Below are positions 1-9,629 of a DNA stretch of 64,000 nt, in pieces; the stretch's first letter is position 1, and every line of letters starts with the position of its first letter. Origin of the DNA: Medicago truncatula (Eukaryota; Streptophyta; Magnoliopsida; Fabales; Fabaceae); contig NC_053042.1 in assembly GCF_003473485.1 (NCBI RefSeq), positions 17,442,501-17,506,500 on the forward strand, in the 5' to 3' direction. The notes beneath the pieces were generated by a model. It searched no databases. It saw only the letters and a program-made list of their open reading frames with translations, and had not been told where the DNA came from. A program made the translations under genes and the position numbers.

Positions 1-53
1 TGGATGATTGAGCCTCAAAACATCTCAACTATTACGCAACAATGTGTCAATCA

Positions 54-487
54 AGGTTGTCAAAATCGGGTCTTTACTTAGGTCGAAAGGGGATTGTAAA
101 ATCGGGACTCGTAAAATCGCAATCAAAATCGAAGGATTTTACTCAACTACTTTTGTAGAATCGATACAAGAAATTGTAAAATTGCAATCAAAATGGATGG
201 ATTTTACCAAAACAAAAATAATGCTAAATATGCTATAAATTATATATAGTCATATATGACTCAATTTAAAGTCCACAAAATACTTATACATAAATGACTA
301 ACAAAAATCGACAAAATTCTTCAAAACCCTTTAAAATCTTGCGATTTTGTATGAAATCGTAAAATCGCAATCAAAATCGATGGATTTTACTTATTTTAAA
401 ATTCTACTATGGATCTGAGTCGTTGAAGGTGGAGAAAATTGCAAAATCCTGGATTTTAGGATTTAAATCAGGATTTTGACTACAATG
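54..487. mobile_element. Candidate short TIR element, AT-rich
   Basis: The ends TTGTCAAAATCGG (left) and GGATTTTGACTACAA (right) are imperfect inverted copies of each other. The interior repeats a motif of the form GTAAAATCGCAATCAAAATCGATGGATTTTAC three times with variations, near 110, 178 and 358. No protein is encoded. This fits a non-autonomous DNA transposon, but I could not define a clean target duplication, so superfamily and exact ends are uncertain. Confidence 0.35.
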
Positions 488-809
488 ATGTCAATACAAG
501 CGATTTATTTGTGCTTGAGACCGGAGTCATCTCTAATTATAAATTCGCTTAGTGATAGCCTAATTTTTAAGCAAAGGTAAAAAATGCTCTACCCTATTGC
601 AGGATATGGATTAATTGGTTGATATGCAGTTTGTGAAACTCTCAATTTGTATATATAGGAATTTTTCACAGAAAGAATAGTTGCCTTTTTTAGCAATTTA
701 GACTATTGTTCACAACCAGAGGAAAATAAATGAACATAACAAATACAAATAACTTGTCCTCCTATCTACCATAAACTACTAGAGGCTAATTAGCAATATT
801 TGCTACTAT
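488..809. other. Intergenic, nothing recognised
   Basis: AT-rich sequence downstream (3') of the minus-strand NAC gene. No convincing ORF, repeat or RNA gene was seen. It probably contains the 3' UTR and polyadenylation signals of the NAC gene. Confidence 0.4.
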
Positions 810-2679
810 TTAATTTATATTAATATTTTCCGACAATAAGTCCTTATAAAACTGATTGGAAATCATTGGAACATCTTCCTCTTCGATCAAGCATCCTTCA
901 TTCATCTCTCTCAGCTGCAACGAAAACAACTCAGGCCAAGACATAATAGCATCACCATCTTCTTCTTTGCTTGTATTGACATCACCATCATCTTCAATCT
1001 TGTTTTTCCCATTGTTTAGTTGATTATTTGGATTTTGGTCAATATTTTCCTTCAACCAAACGTTATTGTTCTCCTACAATATGAAAATGAAAGAGCACAA
1101 TAATAAGGGATTGAATTATTAACACAATTAAAATATGAAGTGATTTGCATAGAAGTGACCTAAGGAGCAGTAATTTATATAAATCATTGCATTATAGTCA
1201 GATAGAGTTTTTTTTGTCAGGTAGCCTAGTTGTTAGAATTCATCTAGTAAGGTGAATAAGTGGGGCGTCTGGGGTTCGAACCCCGGCCCCTGCATATAAT
1301 AATGCATTGTCCTACCAACCAACTGAGCTATGCTCGCAGAACATCAATTGTTAATAAATAATAATAATAATAATAATAATACTTAAAAAAAAACAATAAA
1401 ATAAGATATGTGTAAACAATAATTAACAAATGTAAATATATGTAGCACTTACAGATTTGGTGGGTGCTTCGAGTGCAAGAACAAAGTTCTCTTTTGTCCA
1501 TTCCACATATTTTTCTTTTTCCTTACGATGAGACTTTGTATTAACCACAGTACCATTTGATTCTTTTGTTGGTTCTTCATAAATTATATATTTTCTCTTA
1601 CCCTACAAATCCAGAATGACAAAGAATGTTAAGTGGTTAGATAATTCCCTTAAAAAAAGTACTTGAATTCAAATCATTTAAACAGGAAATTGATTTCGTT
1701 TACGATCAAATCAATCAAAGCTTATGTGACAATTTTCCAAAGAAACCCTAGCACTGTTTTATTTTTGAAGGAAACCCTAGCACTGTTTTATTTTTGAAGG
1801 AAACCCTAGCACTGTTTTTCTTTTTAAGGAAACCCTAGCACTGTTTTTAGTTACACCAAAAAGTATATCCTTTGGGATGGACAGAAGTTAGAAAGAAGAT
1901 AAAATCTAATTTTTTACCGGAAAGACAACAATATCAATATCATAAAGAATCAACTAAAACCAAACGAGAAAAACAATAATAATACAGTATAGGAATAAAA
2001 CCATCAAATCTTTTGGTAACTTACAGGTATGGTGATTGCCGCAGGTTCAGGAACGACTATCTTTCTTGGTTTATCTTGTGCAACGATATTTTTGCTTACA
2101 GGTAAGTGAGTGCAATTCTTTCTAAATCTGCATAGAACATAATTATTGTCCTGCAAAAAACAAGATAAAAAAAATCAAATAATGCACCAAATAACTAGGG
2201 CTAAGAATCAAACGCTATAGATATTGGAACCTAGGGCTTACCAAAGGATTGCTTATCAAAGAATTGTGGAGGCTATATTCATGCAAAATCCATCCACCAT
2301 CTTGAGAAGTGTCACTCTTCTCAAAACGAAAACGTTTTTTCATGCCAAGGATTTGGTTCTTGTCTTTGGCGAATATATTTTTTCCAGAATCTTCACCTTC
2401 CCATCTACCAAGTCCAATAGTGCGAACTACGCGCGAGCTAGTTGCAGATTTCTTCTTTAAGGTTGTAAAGAAGTATAAGTCTTTTCCACGATTTGAGTTG
2501 GAAGTTCCGAACTCTTCCCAAATCTCCCATGGATTCTTTGCAGTGCCGAACAAATCGTGTTCAAGAATGGTGATATGATTGGGCAAAGGTTTGTTATGAA
2601 TTTTGTTGTAGAGGAATTGTTGTAGAAGTTCATCATCTGTGGGTGTGATAACCTTATCGGAAGAAGAGTTGAGAGCCAT
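810..2679 (-). CDS. Divergent NAC-domain transcription factor, 4 exons
   Basis: Predicted nuclear DNA-binding regulator of about 325 aa. Exons on the minus strand are 2679-2242, 2150-2025, 1602-1453 and 1073-810. All three introns are GT-AG and join in phase 0. The N-terminal NAC domain (about residues 10-160) shows the subdomain A motif PTDDELLQQFL, the B motif KNPWEIWEEF, the C-region string GGWILHEYSL, and NNYVLCRFRKN just after the first splice, which is the classic subdomain E. The usual WKATG-like motif is replaced by GRWEGEDSG, so DNA-binding specificity may differ from canonical NACs. The C-terminal 137 residues are acidic and Asn-rich (DDGDVN, KEEDGD), as in activation regions, and the protein ends at a normal TAA. 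A TATA-like box lies near 2788-2797. It resembles legume-expanded NAC-like genes. The family call is firm; the target genes are unknown. Confidence 0.85.
1208..1345 (-). mobile_element. tRNA-derived SINE (family 1), in NAC intron 3
   Basis: On the minus strand the element reads AGCTCAGTTGGTT (pol III box A), then GGTTCGAACCCC (box B), and ends in GGCTACCTGAC plus an A-run (the T-run at 1208-1215 on plus). Related copies lie at 3037-3196, 4902-4990, 7061-7195 and 8596-8736. It sits inside the third NAC intron, so it is spliced out of the transcript. The box B match makes it look like a tRNA, but the acceptor stem cannot be formed. Confidence 0.75.
1358..1381. repeat. (ATA)n microsatellite
   Basis: About eight AAT/ATA units next to the 5' end of the SINE in the NAC intron. 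Confidence 0.9.
1743..1858. repeat. 29-bp minisatellite, 4 copies, in NAC intron 2
   Basis: Four tandem units begin at 1743, 1772, 1801 and 1830 with a period of exactly 29 bp. Each starts AAACCCTAGCACTGTTTT. The first two are almost identical and the last two diverge in the T-rich part. The array lies entirely in intron 2 (1603-2024), away from the splice sites. Confidence 0.9.
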
Positions 2680-3036
2680 TGTTACAAAATAAGAAATTTT
2701 GGAATCGTAAAGTCGATAAGCTTGAAGAAGATTATATTCATGGAAAATCTATACTGTGATCTTTAGAAGTAACAGTATGTAATATATATAGAGATAGAGA
2801 TATCTCAATTTACACTGACCCAAAAGATTTCCTTAAAGATACGAAAATTAAATATTTTTTGTTCTGATACTAAAAAAAAATCAAATCTTTATTTCAAGTT
2901 TGTATAATATATATTTTTCTGAATAGTATAATTTATATTTTAAAATCAAATATATTTTGGTTCTGAAGTTTAAATCAAATTAGCATATTTTTCCGGCGTT
3001 GTTCGGTTATACATATAATATTACTATTTGAGTTAT

Positions 3037-3196
3037 TTTTTTAAGAAGAAATACTACCAGTCCTCGTGAACTTAACTCAGTTGATAGGGACATTGCATAA
3101 TTTAAGAGGGGTCTGAGTTTGAATCCCGGACACCCCACTTCTCCACAATTAATTGTGTGAGCTCTAACCACTAGGCTACTAAACAAAAAAAAATAC
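3037..3196 (+). mobile_element. tRNA-derived SINE (family 1) with 15-bp TSD
   Basis: Flanked by the perfect 15-bp duplication TACTATTTGAGTTAT at 3022-3036 and 3197-3211. Box A is AACTCAGTTGATAGG, box B is the degenerate GAGTTTGAATCCC, and the tail is CTAAACA followed by A9. This is the same family as the copy at 1208-1345 but on the opposite strand. Confidence 0.8.
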
Positions 3197-3211
3197 TACT
3201 ATTTGAGTTAT

Positions 3212-3827
3212 CGTACAATAGTCATTAAAAATTTATATATCAAGAGTTCTGAAATAAAAAATAAAAAATACTCATGTTATAATCCACAATTTATTAAATG
3301 AATTATTAACATCTATCTAAAATATAAAATAAATCAATTCTAGTTGTGTAAGCTGAAATAATAATCAAGCGTGTGTATTTAGAATGAATAGAATGGGAAA
3401 ATATAAGGAAAAAAAAATTTCTTTATATATAAAAATGATTAAAATAAATAACTTAATTTTAATCAAATAATTATCAAAAAAATTATCTGTCAATTTATGA
3501 TTTAAAAATGAATTATCTACTAAAAAATTGGTTACAAAAAGTTTAGGTGAGCTTCGGGTGGTCACCAGGGTCATGAAAGACTTCAAGCAAAAGAGCGTTT
3601 ACATAGCTACTGCCGAAACTGCCTTCACATCAACAACGACAATTGAACACACGATCTTGCAGGTGACTCAACTCCTTACAACCTTCATTAAGAATTATCT
3701 ATTAAATTTGATAAAACCTATGTTGACTTTAATATAATTTAAATTGAAATTTAATGATGGATAAAACTGAAAAACAAATAAATAATTAGAATTAATATGT
3801 AGGATTATATTTAAAAAGAACAAAAAA
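3212..3827. other. Intergenic with an unidentified less AT-rich island
   Basis: Mostly AT-rich. A block at about 3540-3675 is clearly richer in G+C and has a 69-codon open frame (3528-3737 plus, starting at a TTG), but I recognise no domain. It may be debris of the retroelement whose integrase tail follows at 3833. Confidence 0.3.
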
Positions 3828-3832
3828 AAATT

Positions 3833-4075
3833 ATGTGTGTGTACGAAAACACAAAGATTTACAAGTCCAAGGTTAAGAAGTGGCATGATGCCATAATTCA
3901 GAAAAGAGAGCTCGAGGTGGGAGAGAAAGTTTTACTTTTTAATTCCAGATTAAAACTTTTTTCAAGAAAGCTTCAATCTAAATGGTATGGACCTATTGTA
4001 ATTACAAAAGTATCTCCAACTGCAGTTGTCTTTTTGAAAAATGATTATGGAGAAGAATTTAAGGTTAGTTCCTAG
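3833..4075 (+). pseudogene. Ty3/gypsy integrase C-terminal fragment
   Basis: The 80-codon open frame contains KIYKSKVKKWHDA and [18 protein letters not shown], which match the region after the integrase core of Athila/Tat-type elements. The Athila copy at 49255-54273 has the parallel string [18 protein letters not shown]. Neither the catalytic core nor any LTR is attached, so this is a truncated relic. Confidence 0.75.
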
Positions 4076-4375
4076 AGAGTTAAGCACTATTGTGGTGATT
4101 CCCCAATGGTTTCTCTTGATTCCTCAGTCAGATGAACAGTTCATGAAATTATTGAATCATGCTTAGGTTGAACAAGGAGAATGTGTCATGCAGGCTTTGC
4201 CATGCGTGGATCACATGGACCAAGATATTTCCTTGTTTTCTTGATATGAGTTTGGAACTTAAGGAAGAGTTCCCCCAAGTTGTTTTGTCTTTAAACCTTC
4301 GTTGTTCTTAATTATTTAGCTTCCATAACTTTTATGAGGTGTTTTTCTTCCATCTCTCACTCTCCCAGAATCACT

Positions 4376-4421
4376 ATCCTCTCTCTCTCTCTCACACTCT
4401 CTCTCTCTCTATCTCTCTCTA
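4376..4421. repeat. (CT)n-rich microsatellite
   Basis: Imperfect TCTCTC run with ACAC and TATC interruptions, followed by an (AC)n stretch at about 4439-4451. Confidence 0.85.
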
Positions 4422-4901
4422 AAAAGAAAAATTAAGAGTCACACACACACAGGATCAATGAGAGAATAAAAGAGGGGTTTGGGATTTTTTTTTTTAAGTT
4501 TAAGCCATTTATTTTTAAAAGATGTTAGTTCAAAATTATTTCTAAAGAAAAAATTGTTTTTTATATATTTAATGGATCGACTCGAAGTTTGATGGTCAAC
4601 CAACCTAATCCAAAAAGGTGGGATCATTTTTTCACAATTTTTTACAACCCAATTCGTGATAAAATATAAGTATGGTGGATTGTCCTAATGGGTTAAACCT
4701 TTTTTTACAGCTCTAATTAAGACAATCACAAGATACAAGGTTAAAAAGAATTATAACTCGTTGTACCATTGATAACTGGTATAAACTTATAATAAAAAGT
4801 ATAATATAAAAAATAAAATAATACTTTATAAAAAAAGTAATCAAAAAACCCTCGTCGAGTATATCCATATTTCTATATTATATATTTATATTTATTTCGT
4901 C

Positions 4902-4990
4902 TTCTTTTTTGTCAAGCAGCATTGTTACTAGAAGTTCACATCTTAAAGTGAATAAATGAGGAATATGGGATTTCAACTCTGGTTATTAAG
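4902..4990 (-). mobile_element. Truncated SINE (family 1)
   Basis: The T-run followed by GTCAAGCAGCATTGTTACTAG and a degenerate counterpart of the conserved GTGAATAAGTGGGG block match the 3' half of family 1. The box B and 5' half are lost. Confidence 0.5.
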
Positions 4991-5022
4991 TTGATGTTTT
5001 GTTCTTGTTTGATTGCTTAGTT

Positions 5023-6375
5023 GAAATTAAGAAAGCACCCTAGTTCGTCGCTATCTCAAATCGTCTATGATTATGTCTCATTTGCAGAAGTTGAATTGAC
5101 TCACACATTCCTTCTGATTTCTAACTTGTGTTTGTTGATTCGTATTAAGGTTCCTTGAATCGTATCATTTCACTCCTAGAATCCTTGAATCGATTCAAAC
5201 CTTTGCTTATAAGGTTATGATCTGATTCAATCTTAATTCTAAAATTCCTTGAATCGATTCACTGTTCCTGCCCTTCGACTCAATCTTCATGTCAACCCAA
5301 GTTGTACTTTTTGCACTATTGAATCGACTCAAGTATTACTTGATTCGATTGGAACACAGTTTTTTAGTTATTTCTTGAGCCCAACTGACTCCTTTCTCAC
5401 TTGCATGTATATACTTCTAACCACTCGTTCTCTCATTCATAGAATCAATTTTCAAAAATACTTTAAAGTCTCCAACCTCTCTCTTTCTACAAACTTCTTC
5501 AGATTAAACACTTTTTTCAAGAACTCTTGTAGGGTTTTTGAGATCTAGATTGTTGGGATGGTGTAGGAAAACTGTAAGTTTGGTTTCTTTTAAGGATCTT
5601 GGTGGAGCATCAAGGATCTAAAGGAAAAGTAGGTACTTTTCACCTCCAAAGAAACGAAAGCATAGAAAAGAAGGTTTCTCATAGTAGAAGATCAAAGGAT
5701 TGCATGCAAGCTTGAGATTCGAAGACCTTATGGATTGTCTGATTTCAAGAGAACTTGAAGATCGGATTCTTAGTGTGATTGATTAGCGTATAAGATTAGG
5801 AATCGTAGGATTATTTGTAATCTTACTCTTGTAAACATTCTAAACAATATAGTGGAAGTACGTGAAGAGGTGTTTTCTTCTGTGAAGAGAGGATGTACCC
5901 CTATTGAGGACGAAAAGGGGAAACATCTATAAATTTGATGTTCTTCTTTCCCTTATCCTTTTAATTTCAACAATTTACTTTGATATATGATGTTTATTGA
6001 TTAGATTGGTTACCACGTGATTGTGATTGATCATTTTGCATAAACCTAATCTGAATAGATCATTGATTTAGATCAATACACATTCAATTCAATCACATTA
6101 CATCTTAAATATTAACTTGTCAATAATCATTTTCATATATCAAAGTTATTAATCTCTTGTGTAGTGATTTTGGGTTTAACATTAGGTTTGGTTTGAAATA
6201 GTCATAGGTTTTGTGCATTGTAAAGTGTATTAACTTTTGATTGATTGCATTACAATTCATAGTTGAATATCTCATTCAAACATGAATTGTTGTTTCCACT
6301 TTGCATAACTCTTATCATTAGTTCTTTGTGCATGAATTAAAATAGTTGTACGTTTTTAAAAGAGAATTTTCAAAA
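5023..6375 (+). mobile_element. Ty1/copia-type LTR, truncated copy (LTR family C)
   Basis: This stretch is homologous, in inverted orientation, to the complete LTR at 59754-61308. Shared blocks include GAAAGCACCCTA at the start, AACTTCTTCAGATTAAACAC near 5493, TTGCATGCAAGCTTGAG near 5699, and TTGAATATCTCATTC near 6261. It lacks the last ~60 bp, the PBS and any internal region, so it is a degenerate solo or truncated LTR. A TATA-like GTATATAC occurs near 5407. Copies of the palindromic motif GAATCGATTC lie just upstream of it. Confidence 0.7.
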
Positions 6376-6710
6376 TTATTAACCAAAAATATTTGATCAT
6401 AGGATATGTCAAAATTGATATCTCTTTATGTATTCAATTAAATGCGGTAGAAAAGAAAATAGACAGACACATTAATGTCCGTCTATTCGCTAGTTTCTAT
6501 ATAGAGAGAATACATGATTTTGGGGTGGTTTTTCACTTCTGATTATATCTTAAACAAATTTTTCTATAGGTTTTTTGTTATTATTGATGTCGTTCAAAAA
6601 GATAATAATTTATATTATATCTCCCCAACTAAAAAAATAATTTATATTATATTTGTTGTTGGTGTTATTGAAAAATATATAAGTATGGTCTGTTACAATA
6701 TGAAAGTCCA

Positions 6711-6761
<51 letters not shown>

Positions 6762-7060
6762 TTTGGGTGACTTTTTTACATTCAATTACATCGTTAAACC
6801 AATTTGTCTATAAGAATGTTATGTTTTTTGCTTCATTCAAAACTATAAAATTTATATATATTATATTTATTATAATGTTGGTGTCATTAAAAAAATGAAT
6901 ACATAAGCACGAAATACCCGTTTAAATGCTAGTTTCAATATATAAAAAAAAAACATTAATAAAAAATATTTATAAAAAAACCACATGTTACCAAAAAAGA
7001 TATTAGGAAAATGTTAGCAAATGAAGTTATAAAAGAATCACACATGACAAAGGTTTTGTC
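6376..7060. other. AT-rich spacer
   Basis: No gene is supported. It holds the (TA)n tract at 6713-6758. Segments around it repeat the phrase ATGATTTTGGGTG (6513 and 6757), which suggests an old local duplication. Confidence 0.4.
6713..6758. repeat. (TA)n microsatellite
   Basis: Uninterrupted alternating TA/AT of about 46 bp. Confidence 0.95.
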
Positions 7061-7195
7061 TTTTTTTTTTTTTTGTCAAATAATCCAGTGGCTAGAGTTC
7101 ACATATTTTAAAGTGAAGAAATAGGGTGTTTGGGGTTCGAACCCCGACCCCTACATATATGACATTGTCTCTATCAAACGAGCTAAACTTATGAG
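7061..7195 (-). mobile_element. tRNA-derived SINE (family 1)
   Basis: Minus-strand SINE: the A-tail reads as T14 at 7061-7074 on plus, box B is GGTTCGAACCCC near 7134, and a degenerate box A (TTTAGCTCGTTTGATAG) lies near 7185. I could not find a convincing target duplication. Confidence 0.7.
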
Positions 7196-7528
7196 GCAAT
7201 ATTTTGCCATTTTATCGTAATATAATAATAGATTTTAAATATGCATTATTTTATTGCCTAAAACAAGCTATAATTAATATATGCAATATATTTAAATTCA
7301 ATAGTATTAATTAAACCAGATTCCGATCAAAGATCTATCAATCAATAGTTTCGAGATTAAATATCAATCAATGTAGCCGGAGATAGTTTGTTTGGTTCTA
7401 CAAGGAAATGAATGCTGTGAGTTCAATTTAACGTGAAGATTTTTAATGCTATTTGTTTTTATCTGGATTTAAGCTTCGAACCTATATTACGAATCGTTCC
7501 TATCAATTGAATTAAATTTTTAAGGGTC

Positions 7529-7738
7529 ATGCTAACCGGTGCTCCGAGACACTGGTTAAGAAATTAAATATAGTAATATTTGCATTAAATACTTAAATAA
7601 TGACCTAATAAGAGTAATATTTACATTCGAAGTTGTAGAATCAATGCATTAAATGCTTCATCTTTTGACTTAAAATTTCCTCTTTTGACTTACTTAACCA
7701 GTGCCCCAGGCACTAGGGAGCACCGGTTAACATTACCC
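7529..7738. mobile_element. MITE copy 1 (GGGTCATG family)
   Basis: The terminal inverted repeats read GGGTCATGCTAACCGGTGCT at the left end and, reversed, GGGTAATGTTAACCGGTGCT at the right end. Length is about 210 bp and it is non-coding. The flanks AATTTTTAA and AATTTTTTT are compatible with a 9-bp duplication with mismatches. Confidence 0.7.
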
Positions 7739-7906
7739 AATTTTTTTATGCTATTTGCTCTAACCTTTTCGTAGTCCAACATTATTTTTTTTTTACAAAA
7801 TAAATGAAATTTATTCGTTTAAATTGATAGAATATATCTTACAACATAAATTTAAATTGTTAAAAAAGTTAATATGTGAATAAAGTCATAACATCAATAT
7901 TAATCT

Positions 7907-8095
7907 TAAGGGTCATGTTAACTTGTGCTCCGGACACTTGTTAAGAATACTAAAAAAGGAAATTATTACTAAAAAATGAAACTTTTTGATTTTTTACAGA
8001 TTCATTATACAATTTTTAATGCAATAACGACTATATAATTTTTTTTTAATATTTTTAATGATCAGTATTCGAGGCATCGATTAGCATTTCCCTGA
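7907..8095. mobile_element. MITE copy 2, degenerate
   Basis: The left end GGGTCATGTTAACTTGTGCT matches copy 1. The right end (ATCGATTAGCATTTCCC) is a degenerate inverted counterpart. Confidence 0.55.
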
Positions 8096-8174
8096 TGTTA
8101 ATAGGATAAACATCAAAGTATATAAACTCTAAAATATGACTATATTCAAATGGTCGAAATACTAATAAACTAAG

Positions 8175-8335
8175 GGAAATGTTAACCGGTGTTCCTGAGG
8201 CACTGATTAAGGAATCAAATGTAGAAAGTATTGCATTGAAATGTGTGTTGTTAACTCCTAAAAAACATAAAAATTGTTATTTTTACTTTAAAATTTCTTT
8301 TTTTAGTTTCCTTAATCACTGCTCATAAACTAAAA
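8175..8335. mobile_element. MITE copy 3, damaged right end
   Basis: The left end GGGAAATGTTAACCGGTGTT matches the family. The right side keeps only TTTCCTTAATCACTGCTC and lacks the terminal block. Confidence 0.45.
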
Positions 8336-8360
8336 CTAATCTTTCAACTTGAATGAAATG

Positions 8361-8574
8361 AAGGGTAATGTTAACGAGTGCGCATCCGGGGCACCGGTTA
8401 AGAAAGCCAAAAGAAGAAATTTTAAGCCAAAAGAAAAAATATTTAATGCATTGATTACTAAACTTTAAATGCAAATATTATCCTTTTTGATCATTATTTA
8501 AGCATTTAATTCAAATATTACTATAGTTAACTTCTTAATTAGTTCATCGGGCACCGGCTAACATGACCCTTAAA
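8361..8574. mobile_element. MITE copy 4, inverted relative to copy 1
   Basis: Ends are GGGTAATGTTAACGAGTGCG and CACCGGCTAACATGACCC. The interior matches copy 1 as its reverse complement, for example the ATTATTTAAGCATTTAAT block. Confidence 0.65.
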
Positions 8575-8595
8575 TAAATAGCAAATTAAGATCTT

Positions 8596-8736
8596 TTTTT
8601 TAGTCAGGTAGCCTAATGGATAGAATTCACCTTATAACGTGAATAAGTGGGGTGTCAGTGGTTCGAACCTCAACTTCTACATATAATAATGCATTGTACA
8701 ACCAACTGAGCTACGTCCATGAGACAAAAATTAAGT
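8596..8736 (-). mobile_element. tRNA-derived SINE (family 1) with TSD
   Basis: Flanked by TTAAGATCTT at 8586-8595 and 8737-8746. Box B is GGTTCGAACC, and the minus-strand 5' region contains TAGCTCAGTTGG. The poly(A) is the T-run at 8594-8601, partly shared with the duplication. Confidence 0.7.
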
Positions 8737-8746
8737 TAAGATCTTA

Positions 8747-8985
8747 AAATTACAAAAATATACAAAAAAAAAGACTACACACATGTGAAAATCGTTTATT
8801 TAATTAAAAGAGGAAGGAAAATCAATTTGAAGTTTGGACAAAAGATTTAAAAGATCAATTAAACTTTTTTTAATTAAGTAGTTTAATGTCTAAAAATTCA
8901 TCCAATAAATAAGTGAAAAATTCATAACTAAACTTTATTTTGCAAAAACAATAACTAATTGATATAATTACATAACATTAAATTA

Positions 8986-9017
<32 letters not shown>

Positions 9018-9629
9018 AATGGAATGTTTTCTTCTTTAGTTACTTTACCTTTTGCTTTCCAGCTTAGCTGTGATTGACAATCACATGGTTGTAAACGATA
9101 ATAACGACTACCAGCTAATAATACTTAACTAACCTGCAAATCCCAAATCAACTCCTAATAATAATTTCTTATATCAATTTAGGGTTCTAATCTCAAATCT
9201 TAGTATTAAAAATAAAATAAAATAACCTTATGCAAAATTGAACTGGTCCCCATTATTGAATCCTATCATCTTCACCACATGCACCCATCATCATCATCAT
9301 CATCAACAACTAACAATTAACAAATTTTCATTTCAACCTCATTCCCTACCTTAACCCCAAATCATTTCAAAGATTCTAATCACAAATTATGCTTACAATT
9401 TCAATTTCATTTTCAAATCTTTGAGAATTTTTTTTTTTAATTTGTCTCTTTTGATAATTCCCAAGCCCAAATCCTAATTATGAATTTATAATGATCCCTA
9501 AATTATTTGTTAGGGTTTCAATTTCAAATCTTTCTATTTTATCAAATTAGGGTTTTTTTTTTCTTCTTCCAAAAACACAAACCGACCCATCATAGTTACC
9601 ATCATCAAGTTTCGATTTTGAAGTTGAAA
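8747..9629. other. Upstream region and 5' UTR of the EF-hand/TPR gene
   Basis: Contains the (GA)n tract 8986-9012, a CAT-repeat near 9289-9306 and pyrimidine-rich stretches up to the ATG at 9630, typical of a plant promoter and leader. The reading frame is open from 9507, but only with non-ATG starts and low-complexity Phe-rich codons, so I treat 9507-9629 as 5' UTR. Confidence 0.6.
8986..9012. repeat. (GA)n microsatellite
   Basis: 13 uninterrupted GA units about 620 bp upstream of the start codon at 9630. GA tracts in plant promoters can act as GAGA-type elements, which is only a possibility here. Confidence 0.9.

Noticed and set aside
1260..1330. Possible tRNA genes at GGTTCGAACCCC sites (also 7134, 8660, 12570)
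   Set aside because: Box A and B are present, but no acceptor or anticodon stem can be formed and the copies have A-tails and TSDs; they are SINEs.
9507..9629. N-terminal extension of the EF-hand/TPR protein
   Set aside because: Begins with TTG and is Phe-rich low-complexity leader; the first ATG with family-like sequence is 9630.
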